Origin: Syntrophaceae bacterium UBA7520
GTDB taxonomy: Bacteria; Desulfobacterota; Syntrophia; Syntrophales; Smithellaceae
NCBI GenBank assembly: GCA_002478265.1
Contig: DLNC01000035.1
Coordinates: 1 to 64,000 of the forward strand
DNA: 64,000 nt
Reading direction: 5' to 3'
Made by a program: the position numbers and the translations under genes
In this document: positions 43,942-52,464 of the stretch, one piece after another
How positions within the stretch are numbered: the stretch's first letter is position 1
Layout of the letters: each line of letters begins with the position of its first letter
The notes under the pieces: model-generated
Told to the model about the DNA's origin: nothing
The model's database searches: none
Seen by the model: only the letters and a program-made list of their open reading frames with translations

Positions 43942-46149
43942 TTAATCCTGATCTTTTTTTAGCGCGCAGAGTTTTTTCCGGTACTGCGCCTGCCGGGACT
44001 GGAATTCATGATATTGGGCCAGTTTGGCCAGGGCAAACACCGCCTGCGGCAGAGCGTTATAGGTGGGAACGCCCGCATCGCAAAGAATCCTTTGCAGCAG
44101 GACGCGTTTTTTCGTGTAGCGGGGGTGCGGGTTGTAGTGCCGCAGGACAACAGCAATCGGTTTCCCCCGGGCGTGTTTTCTGGCGGAGTGAGCGATGTAG
44201 TTGCCGATGTTTTCAATCTGCGCGCCGTTATCAAAGTTATAAAGCCATTCGATATGCAGGGAGAAAATAAACATATCGATATATCCGCGTGAGAGAATTT
44301 CCAGCGTTTTTCCCAGGGGCTCGAGTTCGGTAAAGAGCACGTGTGCGTCGATGGGATTGCGGATCATGTTGCCCGCTGGCGGTATGTATTCGCGCAGTTT
44401 CTGTGTCACTTCCTCAGGCAGGGAAACGAGATCCAGTCCCGCCAGAGCGCAGCTGTCCGCCGCCGCCACGCCGATGCCGCCGCCGGTGCCGATGACCGCC
44501 ACGCGACGACCTTCGGACTTGCCGCAATTTATGAATGCCGCCGCGACATTGGCCATTTCTTCCAGTGAATTCACCCGCACCGCACCGCTTTGTTTGAAAA
44601 CGGCGTTCCATATTTTTTCGCCGCCGGCCATGGAGCCGGTATGCGAAGAGACCGCGCGCGCGCCGGACTCGGTGAGTCCCGCCTTGAGCAGCAGTATCGG
44701 TTTTTTCCGGTTGATTCTGGTGATGAGCTCTAAAAGCTTCCGGCCGTTTTTGACGCCTTCCAGATACATGGCGATAATTTTTGTTTCCTCATCGTGGGAG
44801 AGATATTCCAGAAAATCTGTGCTGTCCATGGTGAGCGCGTTGCCATAGCTGATTACCTTGCTGAAATAAAGACCAAAATGCGTGCTGGCGTAATTGGTGA
44901 AATCCTGCGCGTGCCCGCCGCTTTGCGTGACAAAGGCAACCGGCCCGCTCTTTTCGGGAGGGGCAACCCAGGTGACGATGCGCGATTTGGGCACGTAAAA
45001 ACCCATGCAGTTGGGCCCGATGACATTGAGCTTGCCTTCCGCGGCGATTTTTTCGATTTCAGCCTGCAGCCTGAGACCTTCTTCTTCACCTGTTTCTTTG
45101 AAGCCGGAAGAAAAGATGTGAACATTTTTGCTGCCGGAAGCGACGCAGTCCCTCAGCGCGTCAGGAACAAAAGGGGCGGGCACGGAAACAACAACCAAAT
45201 CCACCGGTTTTTTTATGGCTACCAAAGAAGGATAGGCCTTGACGCCGTCAATTTCCTGGGCGTTAGGATTGATGGGATAGAGTTTTCCCGGGAAACCAAA
45301 ATCCTTGATGCAGCCGAACATGCCGCGAAAACCCCGCGCGCGCGGGCGCATGGCGCCAATAACGGCGATGCTTTTGGCATGTGTCGCCTGATCCAGCGCG
45401 GCGTTGAGGTCTTTTATTTCTTGTGACGTTCTTTCGCGGAAGCGTTTTTTGGCGGCATCTTCATTGTTTTTATCCAGCACCACTAGCGCGTCCACGGCGG
45501 TGACACGGCCGTCAGGCGAAACCAGCAGCGGATTTATATCAACTTCTTTGACGTCCCAGCGCTCAGCGCCCAGTTTTGACAGGCCAAGCAATGTTTTTAT
45601 TAACTGTTCTTTTTGCGCGGGTGCTTCGCCGCGGAATCCGCCCAAGAGTTTGCGCGCCAGAATTTCTTCAAGCATGAATTGCGCCTGGAGTTCGTCAAAA
45701 GGCGCGACGCGGAAAACCACATCCTGAAGAGCTTCGGTAAAAACGCCGCCCAGGCCGAACATTACCACCGGCCCGAACTGCTCATCCTGAAAAAGCCCCG
45801 CGACAAATTCGCGCCGTCCCTGCAACTGCGGCTGCAGTAAAAATCCTTCCAGATCCTCACCGGCTGATTTCTGAATTTCAAGGCAGGCGTTTTTGACGTC
45901 TTCCGCGGAGGATAAATTAAGCTTGACGAGACCTCGTTCGGTTTTATGCGTGAGTTTGGAGCCAAGGCCTTTAACAACGATCGGGAAACCAAATTTTCTT
46001 GCCGTCGCTGCCGCTTCTTCCGGCGTGCGTGCGATTGCTTCTTCCACCACCGGCACGCCGTAATTTTTGAGTAATTCTTTTGATTGGGCTTCAGTTAATG
46101 CTGTTGCTTGATCATCTACATCTTTAATAATTGTGCCTGCTGCTTCCAT
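43942..46149 (-). CDS. ADP-forming acyl-CoA synthetase, fused beta-alpha form
   Basis: 735 residues. Converts an acyl-CoA (acetyl-CoA or a relative) plus ADP and phosphate to acid, CoA and ATP, or the reverse. The ATP-grasp half comes first (about 20-245: LTEAQSKELLKNYGVPVVEEAIA, FPIVVKGLGSKLTHKTERGLV). It is followed by the CoA-binding domain (about 265-400: SIAVIGAMRPRARGF) and a succinyl-CoA-ligase-like domain. The phospho-histidine site SSHTGSMAGG is near 545. This order (beta before alpha) differs from the more usual alpha-beta fusion. Substrate cannot be deduced. Confidence 0.9.
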   Translation of the reverse strand: MEAAGTIIKDVDDQATALTEAQSKELLKNYGVPVVEEAIARTPEEAAATARKFGFPIVVKGLGSKLTHKTERGLVKLNLSSAEDVKNACLEIQKSAGEDLEGFLLQPQLQGRREFVAGLFQDEQFGPVVMFGLGGVFTEALQDVVFRVAPFDELQAQFMLEEILARKLLGGFRGEAPAQKEQLIKTLLGLSKLGAERWDVKEVDINPLLVSPDGRVTAVDALVVLDKNNEDAAKKRFRERTSQEIKDLNAALDQATHAKSIAVIGAMRPRARGFRGMFGCIKDFGFPGKLYPINPNAQEIDGVKAYPSLVAIKKPVDLVVVSVPAPFVPDALRDCVASGSKNVHIFSSGFKETGEEEGLRLQAEIEKIAAEGKLNVIGPNCMGFYVPKSRIVTWVAPPEKSGPVAFVTQSGGHAQDFTNYASTHFGLYFSKVISYGNALTMDSTDFLEYLSHDEETKIIAMYLEGVKNGRKLLELITRINRKKPILLLKAGLTESGARAVSSHTGSMAGGEKIWNAVFKQSGAVRVNSLEEMANVAAAFINCGKSEGRRVAVIGTGGGIGVAAADSCALAGLDLVSLPEEVTQKLREYIPPAGNMIRNPIDAHVLFTELEPLGKTLEILSRGYIDMFIFSLHIEWLYNFDNGAQIENIGNYIAHSARKHARGKPIAVVLRHYNPHPRYTKKRVLLQRILCDAGVPTYNALPQAVFALAKLAQYHEFQSRQAQYRKKLCALKKDQD

Positions 46150-46401
46150 CTATTGCTTGTTTTACTCCGTCCCTGCCGCCTGAGTTCCCTAGGTATAAAT
46201 ACTTGAATATACTAGATGTTCAACGGGCGAGCCGTAATTGTTAATTTTTCTGACTACTGGTATACACAAAATAAGGCAGTGAAATCAAGAAGTATTCTTT
46301 TTGTCTTAAAGTCATGGAATGTTTTTTATAATGCCCGGCATGGACAAATGATGATATATAGAGAAACATCATCGATAAAAGAGAGCGACAAGGTAGGAAT
46401 T

Positions 46402-46698
46402 ATGAAAGGTTCGGCAAAAAAGTATCTGCGCGCGCAGGCGCATCATCTCAAACCGCTGGTGATTATCGGCGCCAAAGGCGTGACCGAAAGCCTTATCGCC
46501 TCGGTTGATCTGGCATTAAAAGATCACGAACTCATCAAAGTAAAATTCGGCGAATTTAAGGAAGCTAAAAAAGAAATTTCACAGGAAATCGCTAACGCCA
46601 CAAAGAGCGAACTTGTCGGCCTCATCGGCAACATCGCCATCTTCTACCGCCAGCATCCGGAGCCGGAGAAAAGAAAAATCAGGTTTCCTGAAGGCTAA
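46402..46698 (+). CDS. yhbY: ribosome-associated RNA-binding protein YhbY
   Basis: 98 residues, one CRM domain: MKGSAKKYLRAQAHHLKPLVIIGAKGVTESLIASVDLALKDHELIKVKFG, including the GxxG loop variant IGAKG. Binds pre-50S ribosomal RNA during assembly. The start at 46402, with a GGTAGGA before it, matches the family's N-terminus exactly; upstream in-frame Met codons are not part of the gene. The 250 bases between 46150 and 46401 hold only a TATAAT at 46327-46332 and no other gene. Confidence 0.9.
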   Translation: MKGSAKKYLRAQAHHLKPLVIIGAKGVTESLIASVDLALKDHELIKVKFGEFKEAKKEISQEIANATKSELVGLIGNIAIFYRQHPEPEKRKIRFPEG

Positions 46699-46860
46699 AA
46701 ATCTTTACTTTCATAGCTTGCCGGAAGTATGCTGCTTTATCCTGATGCTGGAAATTCAGCAGCCGCACTTATTCTGGGATGAAAAGACTTTTTCCGGATA
46801 CTTAAGCTTCGAGCAACGTGCACCCAAAATAATTGGTGGTCTGCAAAGGGATTCAAAGCA

Positions 46861-46893
46861 TCAAGCCTACCCTAATGGTGGGGGTAGGCTTGA
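46861..46893. terminator. strong hairpin between convergent yhbY and hup
   Basis: TCAAGCCTACCC (46861-46872) pairs perfectly with GGGTAGGCTTGA (46882-46893), a 12-base stem with a 9-base loop. It sits just after the hup stop on the minus strand and 160 bases after yhbY. No long T-run follows on either strand, so it is a likely, not a classical, terminator. Confidence 0.5.
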
Positions 46894-46910
46894 CGTGATA
46901 AAAGAGCAAA

Positions 46911-47198
46911 TTATTTTTTACCGAGAATTGCGTCTTTTGCCGCTTTGGCCACTTTAAATTTTACCACCTTCTTGGCGGGAATATTAATAGTTTCGCCGGT
47001 GGCGGGGTTTCTGCCTATTCGAGCTTTTCTCTGAACAAGCACGAGCTTGCCGATACCCGGAAGCGTGAATGAATTTTTGGCTTCCTTGCAAGCTATTTCG
47101 GCAACTATCTCCAGAACTTCTCCCGCCACTTTTTTTGTGATGCCTGCCTTGGTCGCCACCTTTTCTATCAACTGTGATTTTGTCATTGCTTTTGCCAT
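46911..47198 (-). CDS. hup: HU family DNA-binding protein
   Basis: 95 residues. Nucleoid protein that bends DNA. The family core is intact: MTKSQLIEKVATKAGITKKVAGEVLEIVAEIA, then FTLPGIGKLVLVQRKARIGRNPATGETINIPAKKVVKFKVAKAAKDAI, with the R-x-G-R-N-P-x-T-G arm signature. I start it at the ATG at 47198, since the earlier in-frame start adds residues unlike HU. Confidence 0.95.
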   Translation of the reverse strand: MAKAMTKSQLIEKVATKAGITKKVAGEVLEIVAEIACKEAKNSFTLPGIGKLVLVQRKARIGRNPATGETINIPAKKVVKFKVAKAAKDAILGKK

Positions 47199-47314
47199 AT
47201 TGTTTTCTCTCTTAAAAGATTTATTTGCTATCTTAGTTGCATTAAGCGTCACTTACATCAGATAATTTAATTGATTGCAATAAGAAATTAAGGCTGATTT
47301 TCAATTTAGCTTTT

Positions 47315-49000
47315 TTACCTGCGCGTCAGCTGTCGGTATTTAATCCTATGTGGCTGGCTGGCAGCAGCGCCGAATCGCCTTTTGTAGTCTTCTTCATATT
47401 CGGAATAGTTGCCGTCGAAGAAAAGCACCTTGCTGTCGCCTTCAAAGGCCAGAATGTGCGTGCAGATTCTGTCCAGAAACCAGCGGTCGTGGCTGATGAC
47501 GACGACGCAGCCGGCAAAGCTCTCCAGCGCGTCTTCCAGCGCGCGCAGCGTGTTGACGTCGAGATCATTGGTCGGTTCGTCCAGCAGCAGCACATTGCCG
47601 CCTTCCTTGAGCATGCGCGCTAGATGCACGCGGTTTCGTTCGCCGCCGGAAAGAACCCCCACTTTCTTTTGCTGATCCGTGCCGGAAAAATTAAAGCGCG
47701 CGACATAAGCGCGCGAATTTATTTGCCGGTTGCCGATGGGCACGATATCCAGGCCGTCGGAAATCACTTCCCAGATGGTTTTGTCGGCGGGTAGTGCGTC
47801 GCGGCTCTGGTCAACATAAGCGAGTTTTACCGTGTCGCCGATGCGGATTTCCCCCGCGTCCGGTTTTTCCTGCCCAATAATCATCCGGAATAAAGTGGTT
47901 TTGCCCGCACCGTTGGGGCCGATGACTCCCACGATCCCGCCGGGTGGCAGTTTAAACGTCATACCTTCCACCAGAAGTTTTTCGCCGTATGATTTGGAGA
48001 CATCTTTGGCTTCGATTACCAGGTCGCCCAGGCGCGGTCCCGGCGCGATAAAGATTTCGCGCGTGGCGGATTCGCGCTCCAAATTCTCTCCCAAAAGCTG
48101 CTCGTAAGCGCTGATGCGCGCCTTGGATTTGGCATGCCTGCCCTTGGGCGACATGCGGATCCATTCCAGTTCCCTCTCCAGTGTTTTTATTCTTTCCGTT
48201 TCGGCTTTTTCTTCGTTTTTCAGGCGGTTTTGTTTTTGCTCCAGCCAGGAGGAATAATTTCCCTGCCAGGGAATGCCCTGGCCGCGGTCGAGCTCCAGAA
48301 TCCAGCCCGCGACATTGTCCAGAAAATAGCGGTCGTGCGTGACGGCGATGATTGTTCCTTCATATTTCTGCAGGTGATGCTCCAGCCAGGCTACGGATTC
48401 GGCATCCAGATGGTTGGTCGGCTCATCCAGCAGCAGAATGCTGGGTTTCTGCAGCAAAAGGCGGCACAAGGCGACACGGCGTTTCTCGCCGCCGGAGAGA
48501 ACATTCACGGGCGTGTCGCCCGGCGGGCAGCGCAGGGCGTCCATGGCCATATCCAGGCGCGCGTCGATATCCCAGGCATCCAGCGCGTCGAGTTTTTCCT
48601 GCACGGCGGCCTGCCGGTCGCAGAGCCTGGTCATTTCCTCATCGGACATCGGCTCGGAAAATTTTTCGTTGATGGCGTTATATTCGTTGACGAGGTCGAC
48701 GATGGACTGTACGCCTTCCTCGACGATTTGTTTTACCGTTTTGGTCTCGTCAAGCTTCGGTTCCTGCTCTAGATAGCCTACGGTGTATCCGGGCGAGAGA
48801 ATGGTCTTGCCCAGAAAATCCGTGTCCACGCCGGCCAAAATTTTTAAAAGAGAACTTTTACCGGAGCCGTTGAGGCCGATGACGCCGATCTTCGCGCCGT
48901 AAAAATACGAAAGGTAGATGTCCTTGAGCACCGGTTTTTTGTCGTAAACTTTGCTCACTCCAATCATGGAGTAAATTACTTTGTTGCCTTCATTGGCCAT
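47315..49000 (-). CDS. ettA: energy-dependent translational throttle ABC-F protein
   Basis: 561 residues with two ABC ATPase domains (about 5-250 and 320-540) and no membrane helices. Walker A loops are GLNGSGKSS and GPNGAGKTT; signatures LSGGEKRRV and LSGGERNRV; Walker B LLLDEPTNHLDAE and LLLDEPTNDLDVN. The linker carries the arm and KGRHAKSKARISAYEQLLGE typical of EttA. Binds the ribosomal E site and gates the first elongation steps according to ADP/ATP. It follows the MBL gene by 23 bases. Confidence 0.93.
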   Translation of the reverse strand: MANEGNKVIYSMIGVSKVYDKKPVLKDIYLSYFYGAKIGVIGLNGSGKSSLLKILAGVDTDFLGKTILSPGYTVGYLEQEPKLDETKTVKQIVEEGVQSIVDLVNEYNAINEKFSEPMSDEEMTRLCDRQAAVQEKLDALDAWDIDARLDMAMDALRCPPGDTPVNVLSGGEKRRVALCRLLLQKPSILLLDEPTNHLDAESVAWLEHHLQKYEGTIIAVTHDRYFLDNVAGWILELDRGQGIPWQGNYSSWLEQKQNRLKNEEKAETERIKTLERELEWIRMSPKGRHAKSKARISAYEQLLGENLERESATREIFIAPGPRLGDLVIEAKDVSKSYGEKLLVEGMTFKLPPGGIVGVIGPNGAGKTTLFRMIIGQEKPDAGEIRIGDTVKLAYVDQSRDALPADKTIWEVISDGLDIVPIGNRQINSRAYVARFNFSGTDQQKKVGVLSGGERNRVHLARMLKEGGNVLLLDEPTNDLDVNTLRALEDALESFAGCVVVISHDRWFLDRICTHILAFEGDSKVLFFDGNYSEYEEDYKRRFGAAASQPHRIKYRQLTRR

Positions 49001-49023
49001 AAAATCTTTTTCTCCGAAAAATA

Positions 49024-49689
49024 TTAAATGTAGGGGAAAATATTCTGAATGATAATGTTAAAGTTATCCTGAATGTCTTCCTTGCCCGTGACCATGCCCA
49101 TGTGTCCCGGGAAGAGATATTCCAGATCAAGCTGGGAAAGAGTTATAATACTTTTTTTCAAGAGATTGCCGTTGCCACCGGGAAAGTCCGTACGCCCGAC
49201 ATTTTGTTGAAAAACAACATCGCCGCAAAAAAGCGCTTTTTGCCGCGGCCAGTAAAGGCCGATCGAGCCGGGGGAATGGCCGGGCGCCAGAATGATTTTG
49301 AAAATTTCCTCGCCCAGGGTGATATTGCCTTCTTCCAGGGGAAGGTTTATGTTCATCTGCGGCACGGTGATCCCGAAAAGACCGTAAAGTTCGGAGCCCA
49401 CACCCCTGAGAAACTCCAGCTCTTTGGCATGCAAGGCGATTTTGACCGTTTCCGGATCAAAAAGCTCCGAACCCTGAAAGTGATCGGGGTGCGAATGGGT
49501 GTTAATGACATAGCGGATACTTTCTTTTTTGACACCGTCGGCAGCCATCTGTTTAAGCAGGTCGGGCAGGTAGCGGGTCAGTCCCGGGTCGATAAGCGCG
49601 TGGATTTCGCCGCCGATGTAAAAGCTGTTGCAGTTGTTGTCGAAATAGTTTGTCCATTCGTAAACATAAATATCGTCGGTCAGTTTCAT
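49024..49689 (-). CDS. metallo-beta-lactamase fold hydrolase
   Basis: 221 residues. The metal-binding motif THSHPDHFQG (H-x-H-x-D-H) is near residue 65, followed by the later ligands in LAPGHSPGSIGLYWP near 135, FCGDVVF near 152 and LFPGHM near 196. Resembles glyoxalase II and persulfide dioxygenase-like proteins, but substrate is not deducible. Its start overlaps the pspC-like stop by four bases (ATGA), so it is translated as part of the ccdA-tlpA-pspC unit. Confidence 0.88.
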   Translation of the reverse strand: MKLTDDIYVYEWTNYFDNNCNSFYIGGEIHALIDPGLTRYLPDLLKQMAADGVKKESIRYVINTHSHPDHFQGSELFDPETVKIALHAKELEFLRGVGSELYGLFGITVPQMNINLPLEEGNITLGEEIFKIILAPGHSPGSIGLYWPRQKALFCGDVVFQQNVGRTDFPGGNGNLLKKSIITLSQLDLEYLFPGHMGMVTGKEDIQDNFNIIIQNIFPYI

Positions 49690-49904
49690 TGTTCATCCTT
49701 TGGTTGAGATTTTGGCGGAACAAAAATCCACAAAAGTAGATATATCAGCAGTCCCGTGCCGTAAAAAAGAAAGAGCAGGGCGAAAATGAGCCGCCAGGTC
49801 CAGGAGGGAACCGGTGTGTGCTCACCCAGCCCGCCGCACACGCCGCCCAGCCAAAAATCCGTGCCCGATCTGGTAAATGTTTGCAGCCAGTTTTTTTCCG
49901 TCAT
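49686..49904 (-). CDS. small PspC-domain membrane protein
   Basis: 72 residues. The PspC motif is visible: RSGTDFWLGGVCGGLGEHTPVPSWTWRLIFALLFLFYGTGLLIYLLLWIFVP, with one or two membrane helices. Membrane-stress-type protein of unclear role. Starts in an ATGA overlap with the tlpA stop and ends in an ATGA overlap with the MBL start. Confidence 0.85.
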   Translation of the reverse strand: MTEKNWLQTFTRSGTDFWLGGVCGGLGEHTPVPSWTWRLIFALLFLFYGTGLLIYLLLWIFVPPKSQPKDEQ

Positions 49905-50428
49905 TTTTTCACACCTTGATTGTTTGGCGGGAAAATTTTTGTCAAGGAAAGATCCGCGCTGCGATGGCTGATATTGATGATGATGCCTTTTTTGTCAATC
50001 AGAATGAATGTCGGCACGCCGACAATGTTGTAAAGATCGGCGACATCTTCGCTTTCGTCAAGCAGTGTCCGGTAGGGAAGTTTATTGGTCTGAACAAAAC
50101 GCGCGACGCGCTTTGCCGACTCGCCGATGTTAATGTAGGCTATTTCCAGCCCCTGCGGGGTGTAGGTTGCGTAAATATCTTTCATGGACGGTATTTCCGT
50201 GCGGCAGGCGGGGCACCAGGTTGCGCCGAAAAAAAGCAAAACGGGCTTGCCTGCGGATTTGCTCAAACGGTAAGTTTTTCCCTCGAGATCTTTGAGGGAA
50301 AAATCCGGCGCCTTCAACAGTTCCTCCTTAAACGGAGCGTTGGGGATAAACTGGCCAAAGGAAAAAGCCGCCGTTCCGAAGAGCATGATGAAAGTGATTA
50401 TGAAATACACGATAATTTTTTTTGTCAT
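49901..50428 (-). CDS. TlpA/ResA-like periplasmic thioredoxin
   Basis: 175 residues. A signal anchor (residues 4-25) leads to a thioredoxin-fold domain with the active site GATWCPACRTEIPSM near 79. Downstream are DESEDVADLYNIVGVPTFILIDKKG with the cis-Pro. It should receive electrons from the CcdA protein encoded directly upstream and reduce disulfides in the periplasm, for example on apocytochrome c. The gap to ccdA is 20 bases. Confidence 0.9.
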   Translation of the reverse strand: MTKKIIVYFIITFIMLFGTAAFSFGQFIPNAPFKEELLKAPDFSLKDLEGKTYRLSKSAGKPVLLFFGATWCPACRTEIPSMKDIYATYTPQGLEIAYINIGESAKRVARFVQTNKLPYRTLLDESEDVADLYNIVGVPTFILIDKKGIIINISHRSADLSLTKIFPPNNQGVKK

Positions 50429-50448
50429 TTATATCCTCTTTTTAAATT

Positions 50449-51162
50449 TTAATAAGCCAAAGTTCCCGCGATAAACAGAAAGTATTCACCCGCGCCGATC
50501 AGAATGAAGCCGAAGATGTAATTAATCCTTTTCATCCATTCCCCCGATTTGGGCAGGGAGGCGATAAGCCCGGTGAACGTTCCGACGATAATCAGCAGCG
50601 TGCCCAGGCCTAAAGAAAAAACAAAAAGCAGCGCCACGCCTGTGAGCACATTGTTCTGCAGCGCGACATATCCCAAAATGACGCCGAGAATAGGCGCCGT
50701 GCAAGGGCCGATAACGAAACCGGAAGCGGCGCCGAGCAGGAAGCTGCCGATAAAGCCCTTCCTGATATTGCCTGTAGCATTCATGAGTTTTTGCGGCACC
50801 GGCAGGGAAATGTTAAAGACGCCGAGCATGGCCAGTCCCATGATGATAAAAAGGTTGGCCATCAGAAAATAAGTCAGTGGCGTGGTCTGCATCTGACCGA
50901 AAAGCTTGCCGGTTAGCGCCGCCGCCGCGCCTAGGGCGGCGTAGGTTACAGCCAGCCCCAAAACATAAAAGAGAGAAAGAACAAAACCGCGCAACTTTGA
51001 TGACGCGGAGCGCGCTCCGATGTATCCCACGGTAACCGGAATCAGCGGATAAGTGCACGGCGTAAAGCTGACAACCACCCCGCCGATATAGGCGGCAAGA
51101 AACGCCAAGAACAGCGATCCCTGCAGGTACGCGTTAAAATTACTTAGCAAGTTTTCTATCAT
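50449..51162 (-). CDS. ccdA: cytochrome c biogenesis / thiol transport protein CcdA
   Basis: 237 residues with six predicted helices. The two redox Cys lie in the paired half-repeats VVVSFTPCTYPLIPVTVGYIG near 29-50 and GFVIGPCTAPILGVILGYV near 146-164. Moves reducing equivalents from cytoplasmic thioredoxin across the membrane. First gene of the ccdA-tlpA-pspC-MBL-ettA run. Confidence 0.93.
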   Translation of the reverse strand: MIENLLSNFNAYLQGSLFLAFLAAYIGGVVVSFTPCTYPLIPVTVGYIGARSASSKLRGFVLSLFYVLGLAVTYAALGAAAALTGKLFGQMQTTPLTYFLMANLFIIMGLAMLGVFNISLPVPQKLMNATGNIRKGFIGSFLLGAASGFVIGPCTAPILGVILGYVALQNNVLTGVALLFVFSLGLGTLLIIVGTFTGLIASLPKSGEWMKRINYIFGFILIGAGEYFLFIAGTLAY

Positions 51163-51289
51163 TTTGTTCTTTAGCTGCTGTCGCGAAGTTGACAGAGGAT
51201 AAGAAAAATGTCGGTTGTCGTCAAGTTAAATCCTTATGTCTGCGGCGATAACGGATAGTTTTGCAATTAATTTATTGAAGATATAGGAA

Positions 51290-51377
51290 TGGTGCCGAAG
51301 CCGGGATTTGAACCCGGACAGGCGTACGCCCACTAGACCCTGAACCTAGCGCGTCTACCAAATTCCGCCACTTCGGC
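51290..51377 (-). tRNA. tRNA-Leu (anticodon CAG)
   Basis: 88 nucleotides on the minus strand with a GCCGAAG/CTTCGGC acceptor stem, the long variable arm of a class II tRNA, anticodon stem CTAGG/TCTAG around the loop TTCAGGG, and a T-arm with GTTCAAATC. The 3' CCA is encoded (51292-51290). Confidence 0.95.
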
Positions 51378-51390
51378 ACGCGAAAAGTGC

Positions 51391-51418
51391 ACTATACCCA
51401 ACAAGCCGTTCTTGTCAA
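51391..51418 (-). promoter_or_regulatory. promoter of tRNA-Leu
   Basis: On the minus strand, TTGACA at 51418-51413 and TATAGT at 51396-51391 with a 16-base spacer, about 14 bases from the tRNA 5' end. It is back to back with the ribF promoter. Confidence 0.6.
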
Positions 51419-51430
51419 GATAAAATGAGC

Positions 51431-51458
51431 TTGAAAATAATATACAAAATGCTATGTT
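51431..51458 (+). promoter_or_regulatory. probable promoter of ribF
   Basis: TTGAAA at 51431-51436, 16-base spacer, TATGTT at 51453-51458; the ATG follows at 51493. Confidence 0.4.
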
Positions 51459-51492
51459 ACCGCGCTGATTATTAACGAAACGGCTCTGAAGC

Positions 51493-52419
51493 ATGATTGT
51501 ATTTGACAGTATAAAAAGCGTAACCGGCGATTTTTGCGGGGCGTTTGTCACCATCGGCAATTTTGACGGGGTGCATCTGAGCCACCAGTATATCTGTCGC
51601 AAGCTGGCCGGCGAGGCGAGTCAGGCAGGGGCAAAATCACTGGTAATCACTTTTGACCCGCATCCGAAGATGATTTTGCATCCGGATATCCGTCCTTTTT
51701 ATATGATTACGACGCTTCAAGAAAGACTGAATCTTTTGGCTCAGTGCCTGATTGACGCGGCAGCGGTCATTCCTTTTACGCTGGATTATTCGCGCACTAC
51801 GGCCGAACAGTTTGTCCGGCATGATCTGGTGGAAAAACTGGCCATTAAAAAAATCATTGTCGGGCACGATTATAAGTTCGGTCAAGGCAAAAGCGGCACC
51901 AGTGATTATCTGATGGCCGCGGGGCGCGAAATGGGTTTTGAGGTGGAGGTAATTGATGCTGTAAAAGTAGACGGGGAAATTGTCAGCAGCACCCTGATCC
52001 GTAATATGCTTCTTCAGGGAGAGGTAAAAAAAGCGGCTGCCCTGCTGGGAAGATGGTATAATATCGAAGGCACGGTGGAAAAAGGGCACGGACGAGGCGC
52101 GGGACTGGGTTACCCCACAGCTAATTTAAAAGCGCAGAAAGAGCTGCTGCCCGCCGCGGGAATTTACGCGGCATACGCCATTTGGCGCGACAAGCGTTAT
52201 CAGGCCGCGGTGAGCATCGGCGCCAAACCGACGTTTGAAGACTATGTTCCCACTTTTGAGGCGTTTTTGATGGATTTTACAGGCGAACTGCGCGGAGAAA
52301 AAATAAATATTCTTTTTGTGGAGAAATTGCGGGATATTGTCAAGTTTGACAGTCCCGAAAAGTTGAAGAAGCAAATCGCCGCGGATGTGGAACAAACAAA
52401 GAAAATATTACAGGCATAA
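51493..52419 (+). CDS. ribF: bifunctional riboflavin kinase / FAD synthetase
   Basis: 308 residues. The N-terminal FMN adenylyltransferase has TIGNFDGVHLSHQ (H-x2-H, residues 21-33), SLVITFDPHPKMIL near 50 and the VSSTLIRNMLLQGEVKKAAALLGRWY end. The C-terminal riboflavin kinase begins with GHGRGAGLGYPTANL (the P-T-A-N motif, near residue 203) and contains SIGAKPTFED. It makes FMN and FAD, both needed by several flavoproteins in this window. Confidence 0.93.
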   Translation: MIVFDSIKSVTGDFCGAFVTIGNFDGVHLSHQYICRKLAGEASQAGAKSLVITFDPHPKMILHPDIRPFYMITTLQERLNLLAQCLIDAAAVIPFTLDYSRTTAEQFVRHDLVEKLAIKKIIVGHDYKFGQGKSGTSDYLMAAGREMGFEVEVIDAVKVDGEIVSSTLIRNMLLQGEVKKAAALLGRWYNIEGTVEKGHGRGAGLGYPTANLKAQKELLPAAGIYAAYAIWRDKRYQAAVSIGAKPTFEDYVPTFEAFLMDFTGELRGEKINILFVEKLRDIVKFDSPEKLKKQIAADVEQTKKILQA

Positions 52420-52464
52420 ATAAAGTTAACGTGCTGAGCGCACGGATAGGGAGGTTATAATAAA

